IMG/VR virus record: IMGVR_UViG_3300009081_000023
Coordinates: 1-39,540 of that record
Length of the DNA stretch: 39,540 bases
From: a virus
Direction: 5' to 3' (one strand)
How positions within the stretch are numbered: position 1 is the first letter of the stretch; the number at the start of each line of letters is the position of its first letter. Below, piece after piece: positions 1 through 6,950 of this stretch. Both the position numbers and the translations under genes were made by a program. The notes under the pieces were generated by a model. That model saw nothing but the letters and a program-made list of their open reading frames with translations, did no database searches and had not been told where the DNA came from.

Positions 1-123
1 ACCGGGTTTTCTATTCCGGCTGACTCTGACCTGTGGCTTTTTGATTCTCTGTCTTGGTACGCCGAGCAGGTTCAAACAACAACGACAACAGTAGAACCGT
101 CAACGACAACCCAAGCACCATCC
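1..123. repeat. terminal direct repeat, left copy
   Basis: These 123 bases are identical to 39418-39540. The reading frame of the surviving C-terminal part of a gene here continues exactly from the frame that runs off the right end of the window, so the two ends join seamlessly. This is what a circular assembly with a retained overlap, or a terminally redundant genome, looks like. A true fixed terminal repeat is less likely because the repeat lies inside a gene. Confidence 0.95.
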
Positions 124-630
124 ACAACGCAAGAATCAACCACATCATCTACCGCCACCACTTCCTCGACCGTGGCCGAAACCATACCACCAGCCCCACC
201 AGCCACAGAACCCCCAGCAGAGACGACCTCATCGACTACTTCCCCCGCCACATCAGTCGCGCCTTCCACAACTGAAACGCCAGCAACAACGCTCCCGCCA
301 CCCACATCCACCACATTGCCAATACCTCCTCCCACCACCATACCCGCGCCACCCACAACTGCCACGCAGACCACGCTCCCAGCCTCCGCACAAGACGACT
401 CCCCTGTCTTAGTACCCGATACCACCCAAGTCGAACAGCCCCCAATGGACGCATCTGAAGAGGAGAAAGCGGAGTTCGAATCCCAGGTTGACGTCTTCTC
501 GGGCGAGTACGACACCTACGTCCCTCTCGGTTCCACCATTACCGTGGCCCAACGCCGCACCGTGGTCGCCGCCACCGCAGTTTTCATCATCGCCATGCCC
601 GCCCCATCTACAATGAGACGACGCTCATGA
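1..630 (+). CDS. secreted Thr/Pro-rich stalk protein, C-terminal part (joins 39025-39540)
   Basis: This is the 3' part of a gene split by the window edge; joined through the 123-base overlap it encodes about 340 aa starting at 39025. In this part, after about 25 residues that finish a folded domain, there is a stalk of roughly 110 residues made almost only of Thr, Ser, Pro, Ala and Glu (about nt 73-405). An acidic stretch follows (EEEKAEFES), then a hydrophobic segment (VVAATAVFIIAM), and the protein ends with Arg residues (MRRRS). With the N-terminal signal peptide, this is the layout of an exported, membrane-anchored stalked protein. The stop overlaps the next start (ATGA at 627). Thr/Pro linkers like this are common in secreted proteins of Actinobacteria, especially Acidimicrobiia. 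Function unknown; surface exclusion, attachment or a lysis role are only guesses. Confidence 0.8.
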   Translation, partial: TGFSIPADSDLWLFDSLSWYAEQVQTTTTTVEPSTTTQAPSTTQESTTSSTATTSSTVAETIPPAPPATEPPAETTSSTTSPATSVAPSTTETPATTLPPPTSTTLPIPPPTTIPAPPTTATQTTLPASAQDDSPVLVPDTTQVEQPPMDASEEEKAEFESQVDVFSGEYDTYVPLGSTITVAQRRTVVAATAVFIIAMPAPSTMRRRS

Positions 631-788
631 GACGATTCTTCAACTTCCTAGCAGACAACTCCTGGACTTACGCAGGTACTGGTCTTGTCTTGATTACGTT
701 GACGGGACCTACGTTACGTCAAGCCCTATGGCTCACTGGTGTAACATTGGTCCTACATTCTGTACTGACCCTGACCCAAAAGGACTAG
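627..788 (+). CDS. small two-helix membrane protein, holin candidate
   Basis: A 53-aa protein whose ATG overlaps the stop of the stalk gene (ATGA). It starts MRRFFNFLADNSW and has two hydrophobic segments, about residues 16-31 and 34-50, separated by an Arg-Gln turn, then a short charged tail (TQKD). It is followed after two bases by another small membrane protein and then the endolysin. Size, topology and position fit a class II-type holin or an antiholin, but there is no diagnostic motif. The overlap with the upstream stop and the coherent hydrophobic pattern argue that it is real. Confidence 0.6.
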   Translation: MRRFFNFLADNSWTYAGTGLVLITLTGPTLRQALWLTGVTLVLHSVLTLTQKD

Positions 789-790
789 CA

Positions 791-1018
791 ATGGCAACCC
801 TCAAGACCCTCATCCTCCGCATCATCGCCGTGTTCGGCTCGTCCGCTCTCGCCGCTGTCGCAGGTGGCGCGGTTCTCGACGTCGAGTTGTGGAAGGCCGC
901 CGCTATCGCAGGTATCGTCGCCGCCGCCAAGGTCACCGAGGCGCTGTTGCGTGCATGGTCGAGCGATGGTGTGCTCACCAAGGAAGAGATTGCTGAGGCT
1001 TTCGGCAAGGCTAAGTAA
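791..1018 (+). CDS. holin-like membrane protein
   Basis: A 75-aa protein starting at the ATG of MATLKTLILRII; a longer in-frame version would overlap the gene before it and lose this clean N-terminus. It has two hydrophobic segments rich in Ala and Gly (about residues 6-29 and 33-50), followed by a soluble acidic/basic helix ending KEEIAEAFGKAK. It ends TAATG, sharing a base with the endolysin start. Small Ala-rich two-helix proteins directly upstream of the endolysin are typical actinophage holins, so this is the best holin candidate of the three small membrane proteins here. Confidence 0.7.
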   Translation: MATLKTLILRIIAVFGSSALAAVAGGAVLDVELWKAAAIAGIVAAAKVTEALLRAWSSDGVLTKEEIAEAFGKAK

Positions 1019-1566
1019 TGGCAAAGCCATTCCCCATTGTCAAAGTAAAACTGTGCTCACACCTCAAAGGTGTAAAGCCAGGAGAACTAACGCCTGACCT
1101 TCTCAAGAACATTGAGAAAGGCAAGTTGCACCATTGTGCCGCTGACGCATATGAGGCTATGGATGCGGCGGCGAACGAAGCAGGCATCGACCTAAGCCCC
1201 ACTTCAACCGCTGACACATACCGTTCGTTGGAGATGCAAGAGTACGGGTTCTTTCAACGGCACACCACCACCCCGAAGCCGAAGCAGATGAAGCAGAAGC
1301 CCCGCATCTACAAGGGCAAGGCGTGGTATTTGAAGAAGGGCATGGCCCCCTTGGCGGTGCCTGGAACCAGCAACCACAACCTCGGTATCGCTGTCGACAT
1401 CGCCAACGCATCAGGCAAGCGTCTTGAATGGATGCTGGCCAACGCCCACAAGTATGGGTTCTCTTGGGAACTTCAGAGCGAGCCGTGGCACATCCGCTAT
1501 GTGGCAGGCGATGATATTCCAGAGGCGGTCAAAATCTGGAAAGAGTCCAAAGTAGACGAGGCATAA
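1018..1566 (+). CDS. endolysin, M15 D-Ala-D-Ala carboxypeptidase/L,D-endopeptidase type
   Basis: A 182-aa peptidase of the VanY/M15 family, which cuts peptide bonds in peptidoglycan stems or cross-links. The zinc-site signature SNHNLGIAVD lies at residues 118-127 (His120 and Asp127 as ligands), and SEPWHIRY at 154-161 supplies the catalytic Glu and the third ligand His158. The N-terminal 60 residues do not look like a known wall-binding repeat. It lies between small membrane proteins, the expected lysis cassette. There is no signal peptide, so release needs a holin. Confidence 0.9.
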   Translation: MAKPFPIVKVKLCSHLKGVKPGELTPDLLKNIEKGKLHHCAADAYEAMDAAANEAGIDLSPTSTADTYRSLEMQEYGFFQRHTTTPKPKQMKQKPRIYKGKAWYLKKGMAPLAVPGTSNHNLGIAVDIANASGKRLEWMLANAHKYGFSWELQSEPWHIRYVAGDDIPEAVKIWKESKVDEA

Positions 1567-1567
1567 C

Positions 1568-1801
1568 ATGGATGGGGGTTGGGCGATAGTTGTTGCCGCG
1601 GTCGTGTCGGCTGTCGGCGGAATCATCGTCACCCTCTTACAGAAAGCACGCAAGGAAAACTCCAGGGACCATGAGGTTGTTCAGGGGATTCTTCGCATGG
1701 TGCATCGTTCGCAACAGCGCACTGAAGACAAGGTCGACAAGGTCGCTGACCGTCTGGCCGAACACATCATTGACCACCACAAGGATTCGCAAGACAGTTA
1801 G
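1568..1801 (+). CDS. membrane-anchored coiled-coil protein of the lysis cassette
   Basis: A 77-aa protein one base after the endolysin stop. It has one N-terminal transmembrane segment (about residues 4-25, WAIVVAAVVSAVGGIIVTLL) and a charged helical tail with His and Lys (DKVDKVADRLAEHIIDHHKD). One-helix proteins with a coiled-coil tail next to an endolysin are often a second holin or an antiholin that tunes lysis timing. This is inferred from position and topology only. Confidence 0.65.
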   Translation: MDGGWAIVVAAVVSAVGGIIVTLLQKARKENSRDHEVVQGILRMVHRSQQRTEDKVDKVADRLAEHIIDHHKDSQDS

Positions 1802-1826
1802 ATAACTTGCTATCGTTCCCTGCCTT

Positions 1827-1982
1827 ATGACAAGGGAATCGTTATACACAATCCGCAAGTATTTAGTCAGGGCCAGGGTCGCCAACCATACCGAAGAGGA
1901 AGAATTCTTCCGAGCCTTACAGGCATTGGACCGCATGATTCTCGCCGACGCCCAACGTCGCGCCGAACAGAAGGTCGCCTAG
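1827..1982 (+). CDS. small helical protein, unknown function
   Basis: A 51-aa protein, MTRESLYTIRKYLVRARVA at the N-terminus, then an acidic run (TEEEEFFRALQALDRM) and a basic end (AQRRAEQKVA). It looks like a helical hairpin that could dimerise. No Shine-Dalgarno sequence is visible; instead the ATG sits in the loop of a possible RNA hairpin (TTCCCT 1816-1821 pairing with AGGGAA 1833-1838). Coding status rests on the plausible protein composition and its place between tightly packed genes. Confidence 0.5.
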   Translation: MTRESLYTIRKYLVRARVANHTEEEEFFRALQALDRMILADAQRRAEQKVA

Positions 1983-1996
1983 TAAGATTGGCTCCC

Positions 1997-2116
1997 GTGT
2001 CCACCCACGAATGGTTGACTTGCCCGACGTGCGGTGAAACATGGCCTATCTCGGAAGGAAAATACTGTGGTTCATGTAGGGACATCGGCAACGACACCAA
2101 CGGAGAAGACGACTAG
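1997..2116 (+). CDS. tiny zinc-ribbon protein
   Basis: A 39-aa protein from a GTG start, with Cys9-x2-Cys12 and Cys24-x2-Cys27 (CPTC and CGSC) around a short beta-hairpin, the classic four-Cys zinc ribbon, followed by an acidic tail (NGEDD). It begins 15 bases after the preceding gene and its 3' half overlaps the next gene in another frame. Function unknown; such miniature ribbons often bind nucleic acid or a host protein. Confidence 0.55.
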   Translation: MSTHEWLTCPTCGETWPISEGKYCGSCRDIGNDTNGEDD

Positions 2117-2360
2117 ACACTCGTTCGTTCTTGTCCGCTGGGCAGACACACACATGAGCGAAGGCGGATGGCTCGACCTCGACAACTACGAAGACGACGG
2201 AGAGTGCATCGTCGAAACCGCAGGGTTCCTCGTACCACTCGGCGAACCTGGCGCCAAAGACGGCCACGTATCCATCTGGCAATCCCTTTGCAGGAACGAA
2301 GGAATCCACGGAACCCATATCCCAGTGGCGATGGTGAGAGACCTGAAAATAATCTCTTGA
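2067..2360 (+). CDS. conserved phage protein of unknown function
   Basis: A 97-aa protein starting at GTG 2067, chosen because GGAAGGAAA lies 5-13 bases upstream; an in-frame GTG at 2034 lacks this and ATG 2154 would cut off a conserved-looking strand (HSFVLVRWADTHMSEGGW). The body alternates beta-strands with acidic loops (DLDNYEDDGECIVETAGFL). It resembles small phage proteins with a Trp-rich N-terminus that precede recombination or replication genes. It overlaps the zinc-ribbon gene by 50 bases. Confidence 0.6.
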   Translation: MVHVGTSATTPTEKTTRHSFVLVRWADTHMSEGGWLDLDNYEDDGECIVETAGFLVPLGEPGAKDGHVSIWQSLCRNEGIHGTHIPVAMVRDLKIIS

Positions 2361-2364
2361 ACTC

Positions 2365-2393
2365 TTGACATACGGTATGACGCCCTGTAACCT
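2365..2393 (+). promoter_or_regulatory. predicted sigma-70-like promoter of the early operon
   Basis: TTGACA at 2365-2370, a 17-base spacer, then TAACCT at 2388-2393. The -35 is a perfect consensus and the -10 keeps TA...T. It lies just after the 2360 stop and 27 bases before the exonuclease start, which has a strong AAGGAAGGGG ribosome site. Confidence 0.55.
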
Positions 2394-2419
2394 GACCCCC
2401 GAGGGAAAGGAAGGGGTCA

Positions 2420-3379
2420 ATGAACATCACCCGTTACAGAATCAGCAAGCCCACGCACGGAGAACAAGAATGGTTATCCGTCCGCTTTTGGGACGAGAAG
2501 AAACGCAAGCGCGTGTCGGCCTCACCAGCCGCCGCAATCTACGGACTACACCCGTTCGTACCACAAGACCAATACGCCGCCGAACTACTTGGTGACACAC
2601 CCCCCGCACCAATCCCGCCGACGTGGGCAATGACCCGAGGCAACGACCTCGAACCATTGTGTATCAAATGGGCCAACGACAGGCTCGGCATCGAGTTCGA
2701 AACACCAGACGAGATGTTCGCCGCCGACACCGACCACGGTGCCCGCATGATATGCACCCTCGACGGGTTCTACGAGAACGGTGACGACCGTCGCATCCTC
2801 GAAATCAAAACGTCAAGCCGCGAATGGACAGGCGAACTGCCCGATTACTGGCGCATCCAGGGAATCCAGCAGGCCATCTGTGCAGACGTAGACCTGGTCA
2901 CCTGGGGCGTGTTCGACTCGACCATGAGCCTGTACATCCACGAACAGAAAGTCACGGACGAAGAAAAGCAGGAGCACATGGACGCGGTCGCAAAGTGGTT
3001 GACCGCTATCGACTTGGGCATGACACCAGAGGGCGTGACTTGGTCATACGAAACCATCAGCGCCCGCTATCAAAAGCCAGTTCATGAGTCCATCGAGGTT
3101 GCCCCATCCGTGAAGGAGAAGGTTGCCCAGTTGAAACACATCAAGCGCAACATCAAGGACTACACCGAGATGGAAGACAAACTGAAAGCAGAAATCTGTG
3201 AAGAGATTGGACCGTATGAAGCGGCCACTGTTGAAGGTGAGGTCATTGCCACATGGAAGGGCCGCACCTGGCAGTCGCTTGACATCAAAGCACTCAAGGC
3301 AAACGAGCCAGACCTTGCCGCCAAGTACAGCAAGCCAGTAACAAACCGAACACTACTCCTGAAAGGGGAGCGAGCATGA
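2420..3379 (+). CDS. YqaJ-type recombination exonuclease
   Basis: A 319-aa nuclease of the lambda-exonuclease/YqaJ branch of the PD-(D/E)XK superfamily; it would resect double-strand ends to give 3' single strands. Visible catalytic motifs are Glu78 in RGNDLEP, Asp115 in CTLDGF, Glu128-x-Lys130 in ILEIKTSS, and the conserved helix YWRIQGIQQAI (residues 143-153) typical of this family. The C-terminal third is helical (EKVAQLKHIKRNIKDYTEME). A strong ribosome site precedes the ATG, and the gene overlaps the annealing-protein gene at ATGA, so the two are translationally coupled as a recombination pair. Confidence 0.88.
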   Translation: MNITRYRISKPTHGEQEWLSVRFWDEKKRKRVSASPAAAIYGLHPFVPQDQYAAELLGDTPPAPIPPTWAMTRGNDLEPLCIKWANDRLGIEFETPDEMFAADTDHGARMICTLDGFYENGDDRRILEIKTSSREWTGELPDYWRIQGIQQAICADVDLVTWGVFDSTMSLYIHEQKVTDEEKQEHMDAVAKWLTAIDLGMTPEGVTWSYETISARYQKPVHESIEVAPSVKEKVAQLKHIKRNIKDYTEMEDKLKAEICEEIGPYEAATVEGEVIATWKGRTWQSLDIKALKANEPDLAAKYSKPVTNRTLLLKGERA

Positions 3380-4047
3380 ATAACACAGAACAATTACGCA
3401 AAGTCTTAGATGACTACAAGACACCAGACCCATCCATCGTGGGCAAACTCCCACGCGGCGGGGCACAACTCGACTTCGTCGGCCACGCAGACATCACCAA
3501 ACTGTTGATTGAGATTGACCCACTGTGGTCATGGGAACCGCTCGACATTGTCGACGGACGCCCAGCCATCCACGTCAACAACGGTATGGCTGTCATGTGG
3601 GGCAGGCTCACAGTTCTCGGCAAGTCCATGCTCGGCGTAGGAACCGTCAAGCATGACAAACCAGACCTCGATAAAGAACTCATCGGGGATTTCTTGCGCA
3701 ACGCATCCATGCGATTCGGCATCTGCCTGTCGCTGTGGACGAAGCAGGAATGGGAAGAGCCGAACAAGGTAGCGGGGAAGGTGCAGGGAATGAAAGGTAA
3801 TGGCGGGACGCACACAACTGGGCCAAGCCGAGTACCTGCACCTTCACCCGTGACCGCCAGCGAAGATGACCCCATCACCGACGAGCAACGAGCACAGTTC
3901 GTGGCCGCATGCGAGAAGGCAGGCATCGACCCAGCAGTAGTGGCGGCCAACGCGAAGGTCAAGTGGGATGAACAGATTATGGTTCGCCACCTGCCGCATT
4001 TGCGTAGCGCATTCAATGAACTCAAAGCATTTCAGGCAGGTGAGTGA
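3376..4047 (+). CDS. single-strand annealing recombinase (Rad52/Erf-like)
   Basis: A 223-aa protein overlapping the exonuclease stop by 4 bases. The core LPRGGAQLDFVGHADI, DPLWSWEP and GDFLRNASMRFGICLSLW matches a widespread actinophage family annotated as a Rad52/Erf-like annealing protein. A flexible linker (about residues 130-160, Pro/Ser/Thr) leads to a small helical C-terminal domain. It probably anneals the 3' strands made by the exonuclease and partners with the SSB at 6018. The family assignment is from memory of similar sequences; neighbour logic is strong. Confidence 0.75.
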   Translation: MNNTEQLRKVLDDYKTPDPSIVGKLPRGGAQLDFVGHADITKLLIEIDPLWSWEPLDIVDGRPAIHVNNGMAVMWGRLTVLGKSMLGVGTVKHDKPDLDKELIGDFLRNASMRFGICLSLWTKQEWEEPNKVAGKVQGMKGNGGTHTTGPSRVPAPSPVTASEDDPITDEQRAQFVAACEKAGIDPAVVAANAKVKWDEQIMVRHLPHLRSAFNELKAFQAGE

Positions 4048-4214
4048 TGGCCGCGCACAGAACTGTAGACCCGCAGGGCAAAGAGCGTTCGATTGCGATG
4101 GTGTCATTGCGGTTGACGCATGAGCAGATTGACTTGGCTCGGGACTTGGCACGCCAGCGTGGATGTTCACGAAGCGAACTGTTCCGCCGCCTACTCATGG
4201 ATGCAATCAAGTGA
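4047..4214 (+). CDS. ribbon-helix-helix DNA-binding protein
   Basis: A 55-aa protein starting with ATG overlapped by the previous stop (TGATG). Residues 20-55 show the ribbon-helix-helix pattern: a strand SIAMVSLRL, helix THEQIDLARDLARQRG, then CSRSELFRRLLMDAI. Such proteins act as dimers of the Arc/CopG type and usually repress transcription. It may be the regulator of an early promoter or of the tandem operator-like repeats in the switch region, but no site is shown. Confidence 0.7.
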   Translation: MAAHRTVDPQGKERSIAMVSLRLTHEQIDLARDLARQRGCSRSELFRRLLMDAIK

Positions 4215-4333
4215 TGAAAGACGCGCTCGTAGTCATGACTGAAGGCTTGAAAGAGTTACGCCTTGAGAACGAATGGCTACGAGCCGAGGTTCAGCGCTTA
4301 CAAACAGAACTAAAGGCGGTGCGAGGTGAGTAA
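4214..4333 (+). CDS. short leucine-zipper-like protein
   Basis: A 39-aa protein in an ATGA overlap with the gene before it and overlapping the next gene by 8 bases. Nearly all of it is one amphipathic helix with heptad-spaced Leu/Val (LKELRLENEWLRAEVQRL), so it should form a coiled coil. It is real if the dense overlapping packing is trusted; function unknown, possibly a dimerisation partner. Confidence 0.5.
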   Translation: MKDALVVMTEGLKELRLENEWLRAEVQRLQTELKAVRGE

Positions 4334-4667
4334 AGAAAAAGCAAAAGGCACATCGTTCGAAACATCGGTGGTCAACTACCTGAAAACTTGGTGGCCCCAC
4401 GCCGAACGTCGCACCCTCCACGGAACGCTCGACAAGGGCGACATCGCAGGCACAGACCCACGTCTCGCATGGGAATGCAAGAACCAAAAGAAACTGGAAC
4501 TATCCCAATGGTTGTTAGAGACAGAGCAGGAGCGCATCAACGCTAACGCCGAGGTTGGGATACTGGTGGTGAAGCGTCGCATGTACGGCACAGCCTCCGA
4601 CCAGTATGCGGTCGTAAGACTGGAAGACATGATTCAACTACTCAAGAAGGCAGGATACTGTGGCTAA
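4326..4667 (+). CDS. Holliday-junction-resolvase-like PD-(D/E)XK nuclease
   Basis: A 113-aa protein from a GTG start. Active-site residues of the PD-(D/E)XK fold are visible: Glu12 in the first helix, Asp39 (KGDIAG), and Glu50-x-Lys52 in LAWECKNQ. Size and motif order match archaeal Hjc-like and phage junction resolvases, enzymes that cut branched recombination intermediates. Its place behind the exonuclease and annealing protein supports a role in recombination or in resolving DNA before packaging. It overlaps its neighbours at both ends. Confidence 0.75.
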   Translation: MSKEKAKGTSFETSVVNYLKTWWPHAERRTLHGTLDKGDIAGTDPRLAWECKNQKKLELSQWLLETEQERINANAEVGILVVKRRMYGTASDQYAVVRLEDMIQLLKKAGYCG

Positions 4668-4875
4668 CTTCAACAGCGATTACCTCATCGACAAGATGGA
4701 GGAACAAGAGGACATGTTCCGCACCAAACTTGCGGACGTAAGACAGAAGAACGAATATCTAATGCAAGCAACTAAAGAACTTTACGAGTGTTTGCTTGAC
4801 CGCATAGGCACAAGCGAACCAACCGAGCGTGAACGCCAAGCACTTGAAGCGTTTACCAGCCGTGACAACGCCTGA
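4660..4875 (+). CDS. coiled-coil protein, unknown function
   Basis: A 71-aa protein from a GTG start that overlaps the resolvase gene by 8 bases. It is acidic and helical (DKMEEQEDMFRTKLADVR) with a central YLMQATKELYECLLDRI helix. Its coding sequence contains one copy of the dispersed 13-base motif (4734-4746). No family recognised. Confidence 0.6.
   Translation: MANFNSDYLIDKMEEQEDMFRTKLADVRQKNEYLMQATKELYECLLDRIGTSEPTERERQALEAFTSRDNA
4734..4746 (+). repeat. dispersed 13-base motif GGACGTAAGACAG, copy on + strand
   Basis: Exact copy of an asymmetric motif found three times perfectly in the window (also 7839-7851 and 9899-9911, both on the - strand) with shortened or one-mismatch versions elsewhere. 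Here it codes for D-V-R-Q. Confidence 0.6.
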
Positions 4876-5308
4876 CATTCAGCGCGTCGAAGGATACGAA
4901 CCCACTCACGACATCAAACGATTCGACTTCTCAACCGACCTAGCGTTCGGCCATGAAGGAGAAGAGATTGTACGATTGTTCCTAGAGAAGTTCGCATCTG
5001 GCGACGTCGAAGTGAAATACGACAGGTACCGCAACGGACGCATCTTCGTAGAGTTCGAACAGAACCCACGTAATACAGGATGGAAACCATCAGGTATCGC
5101 CGTCACTACCTCAGCATGGTGGGCGTATGTGTTCTCGCCAGGGGCATTGGTTATAATTGAAGTCACACGACTCAAGCGATACCTCAAACAGAACTGGCCA
5201 AACTTGCGCCAACTGGTAGCCGCTCCTGACTCCGACAACCCAGCGAAAGGAATACTTCTATACCCCGACCAAGTCAGGGACGTGATGACATTATCCACCT
5301 ACGATTGA
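4862..5308 (+). CDS. PD-(D/E)XK nuclease-like phage protein
   Basis: A 148-aa protein, start placed at GTG 4862 to limit overlap with the previous gene (an in-frame ATG at 4829 is possible). The pattern is that of a phage nuclease-fold family: FGHEGEE helix, EVKYDR (Glu50, Lys52, Asp54), VEFEQ (Glu64-Glu66), then PSGIAVTTSAWWAYVF and a final VTRLKRYL. Expected role is DNA cleavage in replication, recombination or host-DNA breakdown, not defined from sequence. The next gene starts 8 bases after its stop. Confidence 0.65.
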   Translation: MTTPDIQRVEGYEPTHDIKRFDFSTDLAFGHEGEEIVRLFLEKFASGDVEVKYDRYRNGRIFVEFEQNPRNTGWKPSGIAVTTSAWWAYVFSPGALVIIEVTRLKRYLKQNWPNLRQLVAAPDSDNPAKGILLYPDQVRDVMTLSTYD

Positions 5309-5316
5309 GAGACCAA

Positions 5317-5826
5317 ATGTTGAAACGTATTGTGTGCGTACTTTTCACGGGGCTAGTGGTAGCCGTTCCCCCCGCGGCGGCAAGTACAGACGAAAGCAAA
5401 ATGTCCGAAGGGAAGAAGGGAAGCCAAGTGTTCAGCCCAATCAGGGCCACCCCAAAGCGGGCTATCCCCGACGACCCAGAGATGCGATGCCCCCAATGGC
5501 ATCCCCTGTTCCGCAAGTACGGGCTCCCCGTCCAGGTGTTCTCGTACATTGCTTGGCGTGAGTCAAGGTGTCGGGCCCATGCAGTCAACGCCACATGGAA
5601 CAAGCACGGAGTCATGACTTACTACCTGAACCGCAACAAGTCATGGGACAGTGGCATCCTCCAGGTCAACTCCAGTTGGGTCAAGAGTGTCCGAGCGGTA
5701 TGCAAGGTAGACACTGGGGACATGCGCCAAGACCTTGAAGTGTTGCTCGACCCAGAGTGCAACGTCAGGTTTGCTCGCTGGATTATGGACAACACCAAGG
5801 GCGGACTGGGGAACTGGAGCCTTTGA
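5317..5826 (+). CDS. secreted lysozyme-like lytic transglycosylase
   Basis: A 169-aa protein starting at ATG 5317 (an upstream in-frame TTG would spoil the signal peptide). Residues 1-23 are a Sec signal peptide: MLKR, a hydrophobic core, then PPAAAS. After a 35-residue linker comes a soluble transglycosylase domain: the catalytic-type Glu82 in IAWRESRC, then DSGILQVNSSW (residues 111-121) and a terminal GNWSL. Paired Cys residues fit an exported protein. Such enzymes cleave glycan strands. Unusually it sits with recombination genes, not with the lysis cassette, so it may remodel the wall early in infection or serve entry. Confidence 0.8.
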   Translation: MLKRIVCVLFTGLVVAVPPAAASTDESKMSEGKKGSQVFSPIRATPKRAIPDDPEMRCPQWHPLFRKYGLPVQVFSYIAWRESRCRAHAVNATWNKHGVMTYYLNRNKSWDSGILQVNSSWVKSVRAVCKVDTGDMRQDLEVLLDPECNVRFARWIMDNTKGGLGNWSL

Positions 5827-5862
5827 CATGTGCGACACCCCCACGATAAAGTAAGGAGTCCT

Positions 5863-6021
5863 ATGAAGGGGCCAGTAACAAAATGGGTCTGTCGACATTG
5901 CGACCAGACACTCATGACTTACGTAAAGGTTTCTGAACCACCAACGCATCGTTGCGCGGGACAGGATAACACCACAAGAACAGGGGGCTTGTACCCCATG
6001 ACTCCGAAAGGGAGAAAATGA
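5863..6021 (+). CDS. small zinc-finger-like protein
   Basis: A 52-aa protein with an excellent ribosome site (TAAGGAG, 5852-5858) before its ATG, which decides the start. It has Cys10-x2-Cys13 (WVCRHC) and His29-x-Cys31 (THRCAG), a likely zinc site, and a basic Gly/Pro-rich tail (MTPKGRK). It overlaps the SSB start at ATGA. Function unknown. Confidence 0.65.
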   Translation: MKGPVTKWVCRHCDQTLMTYVKVSEPPTHRCAGQDNTTRTGGLYPMTPKGRK

Positions 6022-6413
6022 ATACCATCACTATCACAGGCAACGCGGGTAAGCCCGTCGAACTTACGTTCTCTAAAAGTGGCATGGCTGTCGGCAACTT
6101 CACCGTCGCTACCACCTCAGGCAAGGACGATAAGAAGGTAACAACCTGGCATAACGTCACCGTGTTCGGCACATACGCCGAGCATGCGGCCTCGACCATC
6201 GAGAAAGGTTCTAACGTCATCGTTGTCGGCAAGTTAGACATCTCTTCATATGAGAAGGACGGACAGAAGAAGTACGTCACCAAGATTCTCGCCGACGAGG
6301 TAGGTCTCTTGTGCCGTTGGAACCCTGTCCTTGCAGACAAGACGGTGCAGACTTTGAACAAGGTAACCGAAGCGTTCGGCGCACCGAAATTCCTTGACGA
6401 AGAACCGTTCTAA
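6018..6413 (+). CDS. ssb: single-stranded DNA-binding protein
   Basis: A 131-aa OB-fold protein. The core reads TITGNAGKPVELTFSKSG, then WHNVTVFGTYAEHAA and KGSNVIVVGKLDISSYEKDG, the standard SSB order of strands. It ends in the acidic hydrophobic tail DEEPF, the tip by which SSB recruits replication and recombination partners. It coats single strands made by the exonuclease. Coupled to the upstream zinc-finger gene by a 4-base overlap. Confidence 0.93.
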   Translation: MNTITITGNAGKPVELTFSKSGMAVGNFTVATTSGKDDKKVTTWHNVTVFGTYAEHAASTIEKGSNVIVVGKLDISSYEKDGQKKYVTKILADEVGLLCRWNPVLADKTVQTLNKVTEAFGAPKFLDEEPF

Positions 6414-6424
6414 CCGTGGACATA

Positions 6425-6664
6425 ATGACCATCTCGTTCGACCAGTGGATAGAGATTGGTCTACGTAGTGGCTGGGTGTCGCCACCTATATGCGAATCCC
6501 ATGACGGGCCAGCCCTAACAATCAGCGAAGAAGCAGAGTTCTTCGACGGGTCAGACCCTTGCGTGTTCTTCATGCGGGTCTACCATTCCGACGAACACCG
6601 ACAAGCGGTAGAGGAGAACTGCCCTGCCGCCGTATGGAGGAACCCATTCCGTGAAGACAACTGA
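6425..6664 (+). CDS. conserved actinophage protein, unknown function
   Basis: A 79-aa acidic protein; ATG 6425 is used, with GTG 6416 as an alternative. It begins MTISFDQWIEIGLRSGWVS and has DGSDPCVFFMRVY near the end. Small proteins with this 'SFDQW...GWVS...HDG' layout occur near replication genes of actinophages. A similar start (ITFDQWEE) appears in the leftward gene 8149-8448. It overlaps the next gene by 14 bases. Confidence 0.65.
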   Translation: MTISFDQWIEIGLRSGWVSPPICESHDGPALTISEEAEFFDGSDPCVFFMRVYHSDEHRQAVEENCPAAVWRNPFREDN

Positions 6665-6950
6665 AGGAGCAGACGTACTCTCTGATGCTTACAGTCTTAT
6701 TACAGGAGACCGACACAAGGAGTACGCCCACCCTCTCGATGATTACACCCAGACCAGGGACATCTTCGAAGCATTGACAGGCATTCACCTGACCGTAGAG
6801 CAGGCCATTCTGTTCATGGTCTCGGTCAAACTGTCACGTCTTAGGACAGCAATCGGCGAGAACAGGTGGCACAGGGACAACGTGGTCGACGCCGCTGGTT
6901 ACCTCGGTTGCCTGTCGATGGTGGTACACGCCAAGGCAGAGGGCTACTGA
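6651..6950 (+). CDS. DUF6378-like phage protein
   Basis: A 99-aa all-helical protein from a GTG start. ITGDRHKEYAHPLDDYTQTRDIFEALTG, ILFMVSVKLSRL and DNVVDAAGYLGCL match the pattern of DUF6378, a family common in actinophages that resembles MazG-like all-alpha nucleotide pyrophosphohydrolases; the acidic motifs could bind metal. A nucleotide-pool role is inferred. It overlaps both neighbours by a few bases, inside one operon. Confidence 0.7.
   Translation: MKTTEGADVLSDAYSLITGDRHKEYAHPLDDYTQTRDIFEALTGIHLTVEQAILFMVSVKLSRLRTAIGENRWHRDNVVDAAGYLGCLSMVVHAKAEGY

Noticed and set aside
1-123. att site or cos end
   Set aside because: No integrase gene and the repeat lies inside a continuous gene, so an assembly overlap explains it better.
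72-515. Open frame of 147 codons on the - strand
   Set aside because: It is the mirror of the Thr/Pro stalk; ACN and CCN codons read backwards give Val and Gly, so it is low complexity without a ribosome site.
3414-4025. Open frame of 203 codons on the - strand
   Set aside because: It lies opposite the annealing-protein gene and has no family pattern.
5291-5299. DnaA-box-like TTATCCACC
   Set aside because: One site with a mismatch, inside a coding region, no second site nearby.
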